This document shows positions 1 to 7,576 of a stretch of 38,193 nt of DNA, piece by piece (position 1 is the stretch's first letter; each line of letters starts with the position of its first letter). Both the position numbers and the translations under genes were made by a program. The notes below the pieces were generated by a model, which had not been told where the DNA came from, did not search any database, and worked only from the letters and a program-made list of their open reading frames with translations. Source of the DNA: Candidatus Peribacteraceae bacterium (lineage in GTDB: Bacteria > Patescibacteriota > Gracilibacteria > Peribacterales > Peribacteraceae); contig JASMHZ010000011.1 in assembly GCA_030750465.1 (NCBI GenBank), positions 1 to 38,193 on the forward strand. The letters are read 5' to 3'.

Positions 1-410
1 AAAATTGCTCCACCGGAAACAAAAGTAAGAAGTGTGGATAGGATCAGCCCTGCAGTAGCAAAGCCAAACATGGCGGTAATTATTGTGCTTAAGGCTGTTC
101 CAGGTTCTTTCCCGTACTCAATGTTAATTCCGCTTCTGATCATGATAAAGATCACTACTGCGCCGAAAAATACCAGCTTGGTAGTTGCAAGTATTGTTGA
201 ATCTACCGATAGGCCAAGCATAGAGAGCATTGCGTGGGATTCTCCCGTAAGTCTTTCAAAGATATTGCCCAAGCCCTGTACTGCAACCGTAGCTATATAG
301 GTTGCTATTACTAGTTTCACCGAATCGTGTTTTCCGATAATAAACGCATACGCAATCACCATCGCGAAGAACACAATGATGAAGAGATCCCAGCTGAGCG
401 TCAAATCCAT
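1..410 (-). CDS. Membrane protein of unknown function, 3' part outside window
   Basis: An open frame runs from ATG at 410 to the left window edge without a stop, giving 136 codons. The product begins MDLTLSWDLFIIVFFAMV and is mostly hydrophobic, with likely membrane segments near residues 8-26, 34-48, 74-92 and 107-130 and short polar loops (for example KHDSVK and RSGINIEYGKE). I do not recognise a named family; polytopic proteins of this look are frequent in candidate-phyla genomes. A TAGAAT -10-like box lies about 35 nt upstream on the minus strand. The gene is divergent from truB. The C-terminus is unknown, so no function is proposed. Confidence 0.6.
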   Translation of the reverse strand, partial: MDLTLSWDLFIIVFFAMVIAYAFIIGKHDSVKLVIATYIATVAVQGLGNIFERLTGESHAMLSMLGLSVDSTILATTKLVFFGAVVIFIMIRSGINIEYGKEPGTALSTIITAMFGFATAGLILSTLLTFVSGGAI

Positions 411-516
411 GGGGCATATATTACATTAGACTTAGGTTGTTATTCTAGTGAAAGTTTACTGGTTTCTGGTTTTTAGTTTTTTGTTATCTGAGGCAGTTAA
501 GTCTCCAATAACGAGG

Positions 517-544
517 AACTAGTAACTAGAAACTAGTAACTAGT
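517..544. repeat. Period-7 tandem repeat between divergent genes
   Basis: Four 7-bp units (AACTAGT, AACTAGA, AACTAGT, AACTAGT) follow each other exactly. This is the first of several degenerate period-7 arrays in the window's intergenic DNA. Since AACTAGTT is self-complementary, the array can fold on itself. The rest of the 411-604 gap holds only a TAGAAT box (569-574) about 30 nt before truB. Confidence 0.7.
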
Positions 545-604
545 TAACTGATAATCTCTAGCATTTACTAGAATCAAGCTCATTTTCTCTTTAATCTTGC
601 ACCC

Positions 605-1456
605 ATGCGACACGGATTCCTTCTGATAAATAAGCCCGTCGGCCCTTCTAGCCATGATTGTGTTTACAAAGCACGAAGGCTTCTGCATGAAAAGAAGATA
701 GGCCACTTGGGAACACTAGATCCTGCGGCAGAAGGATTGATGGTTATGGCAGTTGGAGCAAAGGCTCTTAAAGTTGTGGAGCTCTTTAATAAGCTTCCAA
801 AAGAATATGAGGCAACTATCAGACTGGGAGAGATCAGTTCAACTTATGATAGAGAAGGAGTAATAGAAGAGTTCGAAATAAAACCTGGAGTAAGCCTGCC
901 GACTATGATTGATATTCAAAATGTAATCTCGGATAGAATTATCGGGAAGATCGATCAAGTTCCTCCAGCTCACTCAGCAATAAAAATAGGAGGGGAACGT
1001 GCTTACAGAAAAATGAGGCAGGGAAGGGGAGTGAATATCCCTCCAAGAGAAGTTGAGATTAAAAAGTGCGAAATTCTGGATTTTAACTATCCGATCTTGA
1101 AACTTAGGATCGGGTGCTCAAGCGGAACATATATCAGATCAATTGCTAATGACTTGGGTGTACTTCTGCGATGTGGTGGATACTTGCAAGAGCTCAGGCG
1201 CACCAAAGTAGGGGATTGGTCGATCGATAACTCAACGGAACTCGAAGATCTTGCATGGTCAGACATAACTCCATTAAAGGATGTATTGGGAGTTCGATTC
1301 AGAATTGACCTGACCTCAGATCAGGCAGAAGACGTCAGGCATGGAAGGGACATTGATATTAAGGTCGAGCAGGACGCAATCGGTTGGTCAGAAGGATTTC
1401 CAATAGCTGTACTTGCTCCGGCTGGAGGCAAAGCGCATGCGAGGAAGGTTTTATAA
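605..1456 (+). CDS. truB: tRNA pseudouridine-55 synthase TruB
   Basis: Converts U55 of the tRNA T-loop to pseudouridine in the cytoplasm. The 283-residue product has the family landmarks in order: INKPVGPSS (8-16), the catalytic block GHLGTLDPAAEG with the nucleophilic Asp at 39, PPAHSAIKIGGERAY, and GTYIRSIANDLG. A short PUA-like tail (about residues 245-283) ends the protein. It is a little shorter than the E. coli enzyme (314 residues). The ATG at 605 begins the conserved N-terminus directly (MRHGFLLINKP). No Shine-Dalgarno is visible; the leader is pyrimidine-rich and a TAGAAT box sits at 569-574. It is followed by a structured intergenic region. Confidence 0.96.
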   Translation: MRHGFLLINKPVGPSSHDCVYKARRLLHEKKIGHLGTLDPAAEGLMVMAVGAKALKVVELFNKLPKEYEATIRLGEISSTYDREGVIEEFEIKPGVSLPTMIDIQNVISDRIIGKIDQVPPAHSAIKIGGERAYRKMRQGRGVNIPPREVEIKKCEILDFNYPILKLRIGCSSGTYIRSIANDLGVLLRCGGYLQELRRTKVGDWSIDNSTELEDLAWSDITPLKDVLGVRFRIDLTSDQAEDVRHGRDIDIKVEQDAIGWSEGFPIAVLAPAGGKAHARKVL

Positions 1457-1491
1457 GAATTGATAATTTAGAATTGAGAATGGATAATTGA
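1457..1491. repeat. Period-7 tandem repeat after truB
   Basis: Five 7-bp units starting at the base after the truB stop: GAATTGA, TAATTTA, GAATTGA, GAATGGA, TAATTGA. It is the same repeat class as at 517-544 and 7577-7638, with a different core. Confidence 0.65.
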
Positions 1492-1495
1492 ATAG

Positions 1496-1680
1496 ATCGC
1501 AAGTTTGTTTTGCGATTGGGGAGGATGCGAAGACTCTTTTACAAAGGAGAGGCCAACCAAAGCACAGCAAAAATTTGGAAACCGCCGAAGACAACGACGA
1601 GGTGGTGCCCCAAGATTGCGTGTGGCCAAGAAGAAAGCTGCAGTTGGGAATGAAAAGAAGAGATAGTCGCATCCTTCCCC
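1496..1680 (+). ncRNA. Candidate structured RNA, rod-shaped (6S-like outline)
   Basis: A leading hairpin (ATCGCAA 1496-1502 with TTGCGAT 1510-1516) is followed by a long-range stem closing about 160 nt: GGGGAGGATGCGA (1518-1530) pairs with TCGCATCCTTCCCC (1667-1680), with one bulge. Inside it are GGCCA (1551-1555) with TGGCC (1623-1627), TTGG (1575-1578) with CCAA (1610-1613), and ACCGCC (1581-1586) with GGTGGT (1601-1606). The result is one interrupted rod, the outline of 6S RNA. I see no signature of RNase P RNA, tmRNA or SRP RNA. Overlapping open frames on both strands (71 and 73 codons) encode nothing recognisable. The strand is assumed from truB; a rod folds similarly on either strand. 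Family assignment is inference. Confidence 0.45.
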
Positions 1681-1738
1681 CCGCTAATAATCGACAATTT
1701 TAGGTCTGATATCAGGTCATTAATTGTATTTTGTAACT

Positions 1739-1768
1739 ATATCAACTATTTAGTTAAATAGTTGATAT
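1739..1768. terminator. AT-rich inverted repeat, possible bidirectional terminator
   Basis: ATATCAACTATTT (1739-1751) is followed after a few bases by its reverse complement AAATAGTTGATAT, a 13-bp stem. It lies between the truB/RNA region and the convergent hydrolase gene, the usual place for a shared terminator. There is no clear T-run. Confidence 0.5.
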
Positions 1769-1791
1769 AAATGAATTGCATATCCGAAAGC

Positions 1792-2346
1792 TCAACAATA
1801 TTGTTGTAAGGAGTTCAATAACTCCGGAAATTCTTTATATCCGGCCGTCTCATTAAAGTGCCCTGCATTTGGAACGAATGAAAGCTCGACTCCAAGTTCG
1901 CTTGCTGCTTTCTGACCATTCTCGATACATACAAAAGGGTCATTGTCGGAATGGAATACAACGAAGTGTTTTGAATTGCTTCGAATGGTGTCCCAATCAA
2001 ATCCGCCTTCTAAAAATGGTGAGTCTCCTTCGATATATTTTATCGGAGGAATACCAAGAGCCGCGCTGATGATTGCGGTGACGTTAACAGCAGTCTTAAT
2101 TCTCTCTAAAAATCGAAGAGCCATTGCGCCCCCAAGGCTGTGGCCGATTACAATCGAGTCAGAATCTACTTCTTCAACCAGATTATCTATTACCGGGTAC
2201 CACTTATCAGGGGTCGGAGTATTTGCATCAGGAAAATCAGGAATAATTACCTCGTATCCTTTGCTTTCAAGCTCTGTCTTAATCCATGGGAACCAGTTCT
2301 CTTTACTATGGCCGCCTGTACCATGGAAGAGGAATGCTTTTGGCAT
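1792..2346 (-). CDS. Serine alpha/beta hydrolase (RBBP9/YdeN-like)
   Basis: A small 184-residue single-domain alpha/beta hydrolase, probably cytoplasmic. The N-terminus MPKAFLFHGTGGHSKENWFPW matches the first strand and oxyanion region of the RBBP9/YdeN-type family. The nucleophile elbow is GHSLGG with Ser70, the acid is probably Asp136 in HSDNDPFV, and the base is His163 in NAGHFNETAGY. Length agrees with this family. The substrate cannot be predicted. The start lies 2 nt after the stop of the upstream (minus-strand) membrane-protein frame, so the two form an operon. Confidence 0.88.
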   Translation of the reverse strand: MPKAFLFHGTGGHSKENWFPWIKTELESKGYEVIIPDFPDANTPTPDKWYPVIDNLVEEVDSDSIVIGHSLGGAMALRFLERIKTAVNVTAIISAALGIPPIKYIEGDSPFLEGGFDWDTIRSNSKHFVVFHSDNDPFVCIENGQKAASELGVELSFVPNAGHFNETAGYKEFPELLNSLQQYC

Positions 2347-2348
2347 AG

Positions 2349-2690
2349 CTAGGTCTTACTGTAAATCTGTGCGGCTATTAATGCAAGGAAGAAACATAGC
2401 GCATATGCAAAAACAAAATTTAACCAATAGTGATTCAATATCTTTGTGTTTAAAAATATAAGAACAAGACAAAATATTATTGCAGCTGCAGCACCAATTA
2501 CTCCTCCAAATAGAAATTAATTCATTTGAGTTAATTCTTTAAGTTGATAAGTGACAAGAATATATGAGATTGCAAATACAATTGGGATTCCTCCTATCGC
2601 ACCGGCTACTCTGGGGCCGGCGTATTTTTCAATAATTAGAATTAGAGCAGTTACTACAGCGGCCAGTAGACTTTTAAATAGAATATCCAT
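2349..2690 (-). pseudogene. Small membrane protein (DUF3147-like) interrupted by in-frame TAA
   Basis: From ATG at 2690 the frame encodes a hydrophobic 57-residue segment ending LKELTQMN, then TAA at 2519-2517, then continues in the same frame for 55 more hydrophobic codons (FLFGGVIGAAAAIIF onward) to TAG at 2351-2349. Read through, it is a 113-residue protein with about four membrane helices and the GGIPIVFAISYIL pattern of small DUF3147-like membrane proteins. The stop lies where a single CAA-to-TAA change would create it. No ATG restarts the second half. It could be a recent pseudogene, a strain variant or a sequence error. The family assignment is tentative. Confidence 0.6.
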
Positions 2691-2706
2691 GTTCAAGTAA
2701 AATTAT

Positions 2707-2792
2707 TGGTGGGTCAGGCGGGGCCGGCTACGTCTGCGACTATGCCGAGCCCTGGGTATAACCATCGCGGCGTAGCTGTAAGCGAAGACGGA
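2707..2792. repeat. tRNA-Lys 3' fragment fused to GC-rich palindromic element
   Basis: Positions 2707-2723 are an exact 17-nt copy of the 3' end of the tRNA-Lys gene (2793-2809, including encoded CCA). The intervening 2724-2792 is a GC-rich segment with partly self-complementary pieces (for example CGTCTGCGACTATGCCG and GCGGCGTAGC). The fragment carries no other tRNA parts. Confidence 0.65.
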
Positions 2793-2868
2793 TGGTGGGT
2801 CAGGCGGGGATCGAACCCGCGGCCAATTGGTTAAGAGCCAACTGCTCTACCACTGAGCTACTGACCCA
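2793..2868 (-). tRNA. tRNA-Lys (CUU anticodon)
   Basis: Minus-strand cloverleaf of 76 nt with encoded CCA. The acceptor is TGGGTCA/TGACCCA, the anticodon stem GTTGG/CCAAT closes the loop CTCTTAA (anticodon CTT, reading AAG), and the T-arm GCGGG-TTCGATC-CCCGC is intact. Truncated copies of its two ends lie on either side (2707-2723 and 2946-2963). Confidence 0.95.
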
Positions 2869-2925
2869 GGCACTCACGTTTAGTAAAGATCAATTTTGAG
2901 GACCGAGCAACATTCTTTATCACGC

Positions 2926-2963
2926 CGCAGCAGGCTGCGGCTAGGCACTGAGCTACTGACCCA
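2926..2963. repeat. tRNA-Lys 5' fragment next to GC-rich hairpin
   Basis: Positions 2946-2963 repeat the first 18 nt of tRNA-Lys (compare 2851-2868). The copy is cut in the D-arm and abuts a short hairpin, CCGCAG-CAGG-CTGCGG, at about 2926-2941. The remainder of 2869-3013 holds no other recognisable feature. Confidence 0.6.
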
Positions 2964-3013
2964 CAAACACGTTACCAACTTATTGGCTCGCGGTAAAGAA
3001 ATCAGACAGTAAG

Positions 3014-3622
3014 TTATTTCACTGACTCCATGCAGTATCGTTGTACCGTACGCCAGTCGAACGGGAACCTGTGTGTTTCCAATGCTCTTACAATTGCTGC
3101 GAAGACTGACCAGGCATCCAAATTTTCGTAAGTAAACGCAACTCCGTTTTCTTGTATAGGATCATAAGTTTCTAGACTTTCACATTCGGGTGCAATTGGA
3201 ACTGATCCATATTCAAGTGAGCATTTAAGCTCAGAAAGCCCGGAAGGGTCAGACAAAAATAGCGATGCATCGGCTGCGGCGAACATTGCGTTAACTGCAT
3301 CCTCCTGATCAGGGACGATTGCGAAGCGGTGGTTTTTGTCTTGAGCAAGTTTTGTAAAAAGTTCTCCATACTCCTTGGTTCCTTTTCCTCTAATAAGTAA
3401 CTCGATGGGTAAAGTCATTAGACCTGGAATGAGTTCTTCCAACAGTTCACCTCCAAGAGCCTTGGTCATTCCGACAGGAAGGCATAACATCATTCTCTTG
3501 GATTCGGCAGGCCAACCAAGTTCTTTCTGAAGAGCTGTCTTGTTTTTAATCTTCTTTTCCAAAGTATCTGCAGAGTATCTCTGGGCGATTGACTGGTCTG
3601 TGGAAGGGCTTATATTGGACAT
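3014..3622 (-). CDS. Stand-alone C-terminal GT-B domain, glycogen/starch-synthase-like
   Basis: The 202-residue product aligns by eye with the C-terminal nucleotide-sugar-binding half of GlgA-type glycosyltransferases: NKTALQKELGW (27-37), GMTKALGGELLEELIPGL (51-68), the strand IELLIRGKG (73-81), then AAADASLFLSDPSGLSELKCSLEYGSVPIAP (115-145). That last block corresponds to the family stretch D-x-F/L-x-x-PS-x-x-EPCGL-x-Q-L-x-A-x-x-YG-x-x-P. The Glu of the EPCGL motif is replaced by Asp-Pro-Ser. The N-terminal acceptor domain is absent and no second gene for it is adjacent. It may be a regulatory or binding domain or a decayed enzyme; catalysis alone is unlikely. Confidence 0.75.
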   Translation of the reverse strand: MSNISPSTDQSIAQRYSADTLEKKIKNKTALQKELGWPAESKRMMLCLPVGMTKALGGELLEELIPGLMTLPIELLIRGKGTKEYGELFTKLAQDKNHRFAIVPDQEDAVNAMFAAADASLFLSDPSGLSELKCSLEYGSVPIAPECESLETYDPIQENGVAFTYENLDAWSVFAAIVRALETHRFPFDWRTVQRYCMESVK

Positions 3623-3645
3623 ATTTAATGTTTATTTATCCTCTT

Positions 3646-3651
3646 ATTATA
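3646..3651 (-). promoter_or_regulatory. -10 box of the GT-B-domain gene
   Basis: Reading the minus strand, CCGCTATAATAAGAGG contains a perfect TATAAT (3651-3646), 23 nt before the ATG at 3622. No convincing -35 box is visible. Confidence 0.5.
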
Positions 3652-3700
3652 GCGGAAAAGTGGGTTTTGAGGTAGATGTGAGGAGTTGACTTAGTTCAAA

Positions 3701-3806
3701 ATTGTTAAATTGCTCACAGAGTGAACATCATAGCTGGATACCATTAATAACCTCATCAAGCCTGCGTAACGCTCTGCCGAACAATTTAGCAATTTAGCAA
3801 TTTAAC
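3701..3806. repeat. Inverted and period-8 repeats before the exonuclease gene
   Basis: AATTGTTAAATTGC near 3700 is matched in reverse complement by a tandem run of GCAATTTA units (period 8) at about 3783-3806. A second short pair, GATACCAT (about 3738) and ATGGTATC (3807-3814), overlaps the exonuclease promoter. The region lies between divergent genes. Confidence 0.5.
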
Positions 3807-3810
3807 ATGG

Positions 3811-3816
3811 TATCAT
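3811..3816 (+). promoter_or_regulatory. Extended -10, leaderless-type, for exonuclease
   Basis: TGG-TATCAT with the hexamer 6 nt upstream of the ATG at 3823. A transcript starting 6-7 nt after the box would begin at the start codon. Confidence 0.5.
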
Positions 3817-3822
3817 CAGCAT

Positions 3823-4776
3823 ATGAACCACCTGGTCATCATCGACGGCCACCATCTAATGTACCGCGCATATTGGGCAATCCCCAGAACTCTTAAAACC
3901 AGCTCAGGTGAACAGGTTAATACGGTGTTTGGGGTAGCTTCGATGCTTATTGCTATGCTTTCCAAGGAAGAACCTGACGGGTTATTGGTTTGTTTTGATG
4001 AAGGTGAGGAGACTTTCCGTCATGAGGCAGCGGAAGACTATAAGGAGGGGAGAGCAGAGACTCCTGATGATTTTTATGATCAGATTCCTAGGGTTTTAGA
4101 GCTGGTTGATGCCTTTGGATTCCATCATGTGTCTGATCCGAAGTTCGAAGCAGACGATTTGATATGTGCGTATGCCAAGTTGGCCGAAAAGCAGGGGACA
4201 AAAGTTACTATAGTCAGTGGGGATAGGGATTTGTTTCAGCTTGCATCGGACAAAGTGACAATTGTTGTGCCTCACAAAGGGTATCAGCAGGCTGAGTACT
4301 TAAACCCCGATGGTGTGATGGAAAAACTGGGAGTCAGACCGGATCAGGTGGCATCCTATAAAGGACTTTGTGGAGATTCGTCGGATAACTTGCCGGGTGT
4401 AAATGGAATAGGACCAAAGGGTGCGTCCGAACTTCTGGGAAAGTACGAAACACTGGAAGGTATTTACAAAAATCTGGATGACATACGTCCAAAGGTGAGG
4501 GAAAAGTTGGAAAGAGATAAGGAGCAGGCTTTTTTCTGTGAAAAAATGGCAACACTTATCAGTGACATGCCTTTACCTGTCCCTCTAAAGGAACTTGATG
4601 TCACAAAATTGCCAACCGAGAGCATTGTTAGTTTCTTGAAAGAAATGGAATTCACATTGCTTCTAAAAAGACTTCAACAACAGCTTCTTACAGATTTTGG
4701 GAGTGAACATTTTGAAGAGATTGAAACCGGAAGTGGAGATGTAAAGACCAAAAAAGAGCAGTTAACATTGTTTTGA
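3823..4776 (+). CDS. Stand-alone 5'-3' exonuclease (PolA N-terminal/FEN type)
   Basis: A 317-residue flap-type nuclease equivalent to the N-terminal domain of DNA polymerase I, used for primer removal and repair. Metal-binding acidic residues are in place: Asp8 (LVIIDGHH), Asp59 (CFDEGEETFRHE), Glu109-Asp111-Asp112 (FEADDL), Asp134 and Asp136 (SGDRDLFQL), Asp185 and Asp188 (GDSSDNLPG). They are followed by the helix-hairpin-helix GVNGIGPKGA (192-201). No polymerase or 3'-5' exonuclease domain is attached; the protein ends with a short charged tail. The RNA is probably leaderless (box at 3811-3816). It is followed by ftsA after a 246-nt gap containing an AT-rich inverted repeat (CTAATAT...ATATTAG, about 4804-4832). 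Confidence 0.93.
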   Translation: MNHLVIIDGHHLMYRAYWAIPRTLKTSSGEQVNTVFGVASMLIAMLSKEEPDGLLVCFDEGEETFRHEAAEDYKEGRAETPDDFYDQIPRVLELVDAFGFHHVSDPKFEADDLICAYAKLAEKQGTKVTIVSGDRDLFQLASDKVTIVVPHKGYQQAEYLNPDGVMEKLGVRPDQVASYKGLCGDSSDNLPGVNGIGPKGASELLGKYETLEGIYKNLDDIRPKVREKLERDKEQAFFCEKMATLISDMPLPVPLKELDVTKLPTESIVSFLKEMEFTLLLKRLQQQLLTDFGSEHFEEIETGSGDVKTKKEQLTLF

Positions 4777-4981
4777 TCATATAAAGTATTCACCCTCTTT
4801 TTGCTAATATTTAAGCATACTAAACATATTAGTTTATGGCTTGTTGTTAACGAAAAGTTCGAACAACTAACTAGTATCAAAAAAGTGTCATTGAATACCT
4901 TTGGTATACACAATGTTCTTGCACAGAGTTTTTCCCTAGCCTTAGACTTCTTCTCGATTTCTTTACTGTTACTTTTGCAGT

Positions 4982-4994
4982 GGAGTTTAACTCC
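4982..4994. promoter_or_regulatory. Perfect 13-bp palindrome upstream of ftsA
   Basis: GGAGTT-T-AACTCC is a perfect palindrome 28 nt before the ftsA ATG. It could be an operator or part of the mRNA leader. The leader that follows is C/T-rich and has no Shine-Dalgarno. Confidence 0.35.
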
Positions 4995-5022
4995 TTAAAC
5001 ACCCGCTAACCCTTCAACTACT

Positions 5023-6255
5023 ATGCCAAAAGAACGAGTGCTCGCGAGCCTGGATATCGGAAGCTCAAAAATTAGAACAATTGTTGCCGTAGTCGACGGC
5101 ACACAGGAACAGGAAGTTCCAAACGTTATAGGCGTGGGCCTTTCTCCTTCCCTTGGAATGCGCAAAGGTCATGTGATAGATGTGGAGGAGCTTATCCATA
5201 ATATAATTGCATCGCTCGAAGATGCGGAGAGAATGGCCGGTGTTCCAATCAATCATGTTTATGTTGGAATGAGTGGTTCGCACATAGAGGCGTTCGATAG
5301 CAGAGGCGTAATTGCAATCTCCGGATCCGAAATAACTATGGAGGACGTCGGGCGAGTACTTGATGCGGCGCAAGCAGTGAGCATTCCTGCAAATCGACGC
5401 ATACTTCACATAGAACCAAAGACATATTCGGTGGACGAGCAAAAAGGAATCAAGAATCCTGTTGGAATGACAGGAATCAGATTGGAGGTAGAAGCACATA
5501 TAATCACGGGTCACGTTCAGCATGTAAAAAATATAGAGAAGTGCGTAGATCAGGCAGGTGTGGACACTGATGATTTGATTCCTTCGACGATTGCAGTATC
5601 CGAAGCTGTTGTTACAAAGAGACAGAAGGAATTGGGAGTTGCTGTCATAGATGTTGGAGCTGGTTCCACTAGTCTGGCGGTTTTCGAAGAGGGTACTATC
5701 TTGCATTCAGTCTCCATCCCGGTTGGAGGAGAAAGCGTAACGAACGATATAGCAATCGGACTGAGGACTTCTATCGATACTGCGGAAAGAATCAAGATTG
5801 AATTCGGTTCGGTTTTACCGGAAGAGATCGCAGAGCGTGAGATGATAGATCTGTCATCGGTCAGCAAGGTTGATTCCCAAACAGTCAGCAAGCGTTACAT
5901 GGCAGAGATAATGCAAGCCAGATATTACGAGATCTTCACCTTGGTAAAAGAAGAACTGGAGAGAATTGGCAGGAGCGGAATGCTTCCGGCCGGCGCTTTG
6001 CTTACCGGAGCTGCTGTAAAAGCTCCCGGTGTATTGGATCTTGCTCGTGACGTTCTTGGTTTGCCGGTTCAAATGGGATTCCCAACGGATATCGGTGGAG
6101 TTATAGAAAAGGTAGATGATCCTGCGTATGCAACCGCACTCGGTGCTTTGGTATGGGGAATGAGAGAAGGTGAAGGCGGACCGCGTGTAGGTTCAGTTCA
6201 ATTCAAACGTGCTGCAACTCAAGTTGGCTCTTGGTTCAAAAGTTTACTTCCTTAA
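5023..6255 (+). CDS. ftsA: Cell division protein FtsA
   Basis: Actin-like ATPase that tethers FtsZ filaments to the membrane at the division site. The 410-residue protein starts with the phosphate-1 loop LASLDIGSSKIRTIVAVV (about 7-24), has the SHS2-type insertion domain after it (GHVIDVEELIHNI...), the phosphate-2 loop AVIDVGAGSTSLAVF (207-221) and the adenosine motif LLTGAAVKAPG (about 325-336). The C-terminus VGSWFKSLLP, after a linker, is the expected amphipathic membrane-targeting helix. Length is normal. It lies 32 nt upstream of ftsZ, the classical pair, but the rest of a dcw cluster is not in the window. Confidence 0.96.
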   Translation: MPKERVLASLDIGSSKIRTIVAVVDGTQEQEVPNVIGVGLSPSLGMRKGHVIDVEELIHNIIASLEDAERMAGVPINHVYVGMSGSHIEAFDSRGVIAISGSEITMEDVGRVLDAAQAVSIPANRRILHIEPKTYSVDEQKGIKNPVGMTGIRLEVEAHIITGHVQHVKNIEKCVDQAGVDTDDLIPSTIAVSEAVVTKRQKELGVAVIDVGAGSTSLAVFEEGTILHSVSIPVGGESVTNDIAIGLRTSIDTAERIKIEFGSVLPEEIAEREMIDLSSVSKVDSQTVSKRYMAEIMQARYYEIFTLVKEELERIGRSGMLPAGALLTGAAVKAPGVLDLARDVLGLPVQMGFPTDIGGVIEKVDDPAYATALGALVWGMREGEGGPRVGSVQFKRAATQVGSWFKSLLP

Positions 6256-6287
6256 TTTAAAATCTTACCCCACTACCCCTCAGTATC

Positions 6288-7541
6288 ATGTCCGACACAC
6301 TCAGATCACTGTTCTCTGCATCCAAGACCTCATCAGCCGGTTCTACCTCAAGCGGCGATGATGACGATGTAACTACAACCGCTACTTCCTCCAGAGAAGT
6401 ACGCCCCGATATGGCTCCAGGCGCAACAATATGCGTACTTGGTGCCGGAGGAGGCGGATCAAATGCGGTTTCTCGCATGGTTGACTCCAAACTGCATGGA
6501 GTTGAATTTATTGCTGTGAATACCGATGTGCAGGCTTTGTATCACAATCCATCACCAAAAAAAGTAACGATTGGAAGGGGTATTACCAGGGGCCTGGGTG
6601 CCGGTTCAAATCCAGACATTGGAAAAAAGGCGGCCGAAGAAAGCAGTGAAGAATTAAAATCAAATCTGGAAGGGATTGATATGCTTTTCGTGACAGCAGG
6701 ACTGGGAGGTGGTACAGGAAGTGGAGGAGTGCCGGTGATTGCGGAGCTCGCAAGGAGCATGGGGATCCTTACCGTTGGTGTAGTTACAAAACCATTTAGT
6801 TTTGAAGGACTTAAACGCAAGAAGCAGGCAGAGGAAGCCCTTGAAAACTTGCAGGGAAAAGTGGATACACTTATTACTATTCCAAACGACAAAATTCTTT
6901 CCCTTATAGACAAGACCACTCCTCTTACAGAAGCGTTTGAGGTAGTAGATGAAGTTCTTAAGCACGCAATAGAAGGAATTTCTTCTCTTATCACAATACA
7001 TGGACTTGTTAACGTCGACTTTGCTGACGTGAAGGCAATAATGTCAGACGCAGGAACGGCATTGATGGGAATCGGATACGGAACAGGTGACAGCAGGGCA
7101 GCGGAAGCCGCGAGAGCAGCAGTTGATAGTCCTCTCCTAGAGATGAAGATAGATGGAGCCAAGGGAGTTCTGTTCAATGTTACAGGTGGAACTGATCTTT
7201 CTATGTTCGAAGTAGATGAAGCAGCACGCATAATCACAGAAGCCGCTGATCCGGAAGCTAATGTAATATTTGGTGCAGTCATCGATGATAATTACACAGG
7301 GCAGGTTAAATGCACTGTTGTTGCTACAGGATTCGAGATGGCTCCCGACATATCCGAGGCTGCAAGGTCTATACCATCGCTTCGCAACTTAGGAATGCCG
7401 AATCAAGAGAACACATCTGACTCATTGCAGAAAGAAGAAGAGCCCAGGTCTCAATCTTTCGAAGCCAGATCAACAGCTGTGGATCTAAATGAGGAGGAGT
7501 TGGAGGTACCTGCGTTTATGCGCAAAACTGTAAGTAAGTAA
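6288..7541 (+). CDS. ftsZ: Cell division GTPase FtsZ
   Basis: Tubulin-like GTPase that forms the cytokinetic ring. In the 417-residue protein a Ser/Asp/Thr-rich N-terminal extension of about 45 residues precedes the GTPase core: GAGGGGSNAV (52-61), NTDVQAL (78-84), the tubulin signature GGGTGSGG (140-147) and the T7 loop NVDFADV (241-247). The C-terminal linker is acidic and the conserved terminal peptide reads LEVPAFMRKTVSK, matching the family D-x-P-A-F-x-R-K consensus that binds FtsA. The leader is C/T-rich with no Shine-Dalgarno and is probably served by the ftsA transcript. Confidence 0.98.
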   Translation: MSDTLRSLFSASKTSSAGSTSSGDDDDVTTTATSSREVRPDMAPGATICVLGAGGGGSNAVSRMVDSKLHGVEFIAVNTDVQALYHNPSPKKVTIGRGITRGLGAGSNPDIGKKAAEESSEELKSNLEGIDMLFVTAGLGGGTGSGGVPVIAELARSMGILTVGVVTKPFSFEGLKRKKQAEEALENLQGKVDTLITIPNDKILSLIDKTTPLTEAFEVVDEVLKHAIEGISSLITIHGLVNVDFADVKAIMSDAGTALMGIGYGTGDSRAAEAARAAVDSPLLEMKIDGAKGVLFNVTGGTDLSMFEVDEAARIITEAADPEANVIFGAVIDDNYTGQVKCTVVATGFEMAPDISEAARSIPSLRNLGMPNQENTSDSLQKEEEPRSQSFEARSTAVDLNEEELEVPAFMRKTVSK

Positions 7542-7576
7542 TTGTGCTTGGCTTCAGCTGATGGTTCTCCAAAGAA

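Noticed and set aside
34-300. Plus-strand 88-codon frame at the left edge
   Set aside because: It is antisense to the partial membrane-protein gene, which gives regular hydrophobic helices.
1451-1703. Two overlapping frames (73 and 71 codons) on opposite strands after truB
   Set aside because: Their sequences resemble no protein, they overlap each other entirely, and the region is better explained by paired RNA stems.
5065-7282. Long minus-strand frames (213 and 246 codons) inside ftsA and ftsZ
   Set aside because: They lie antisense to clear genes and have the low-quality composition of shadow frames.
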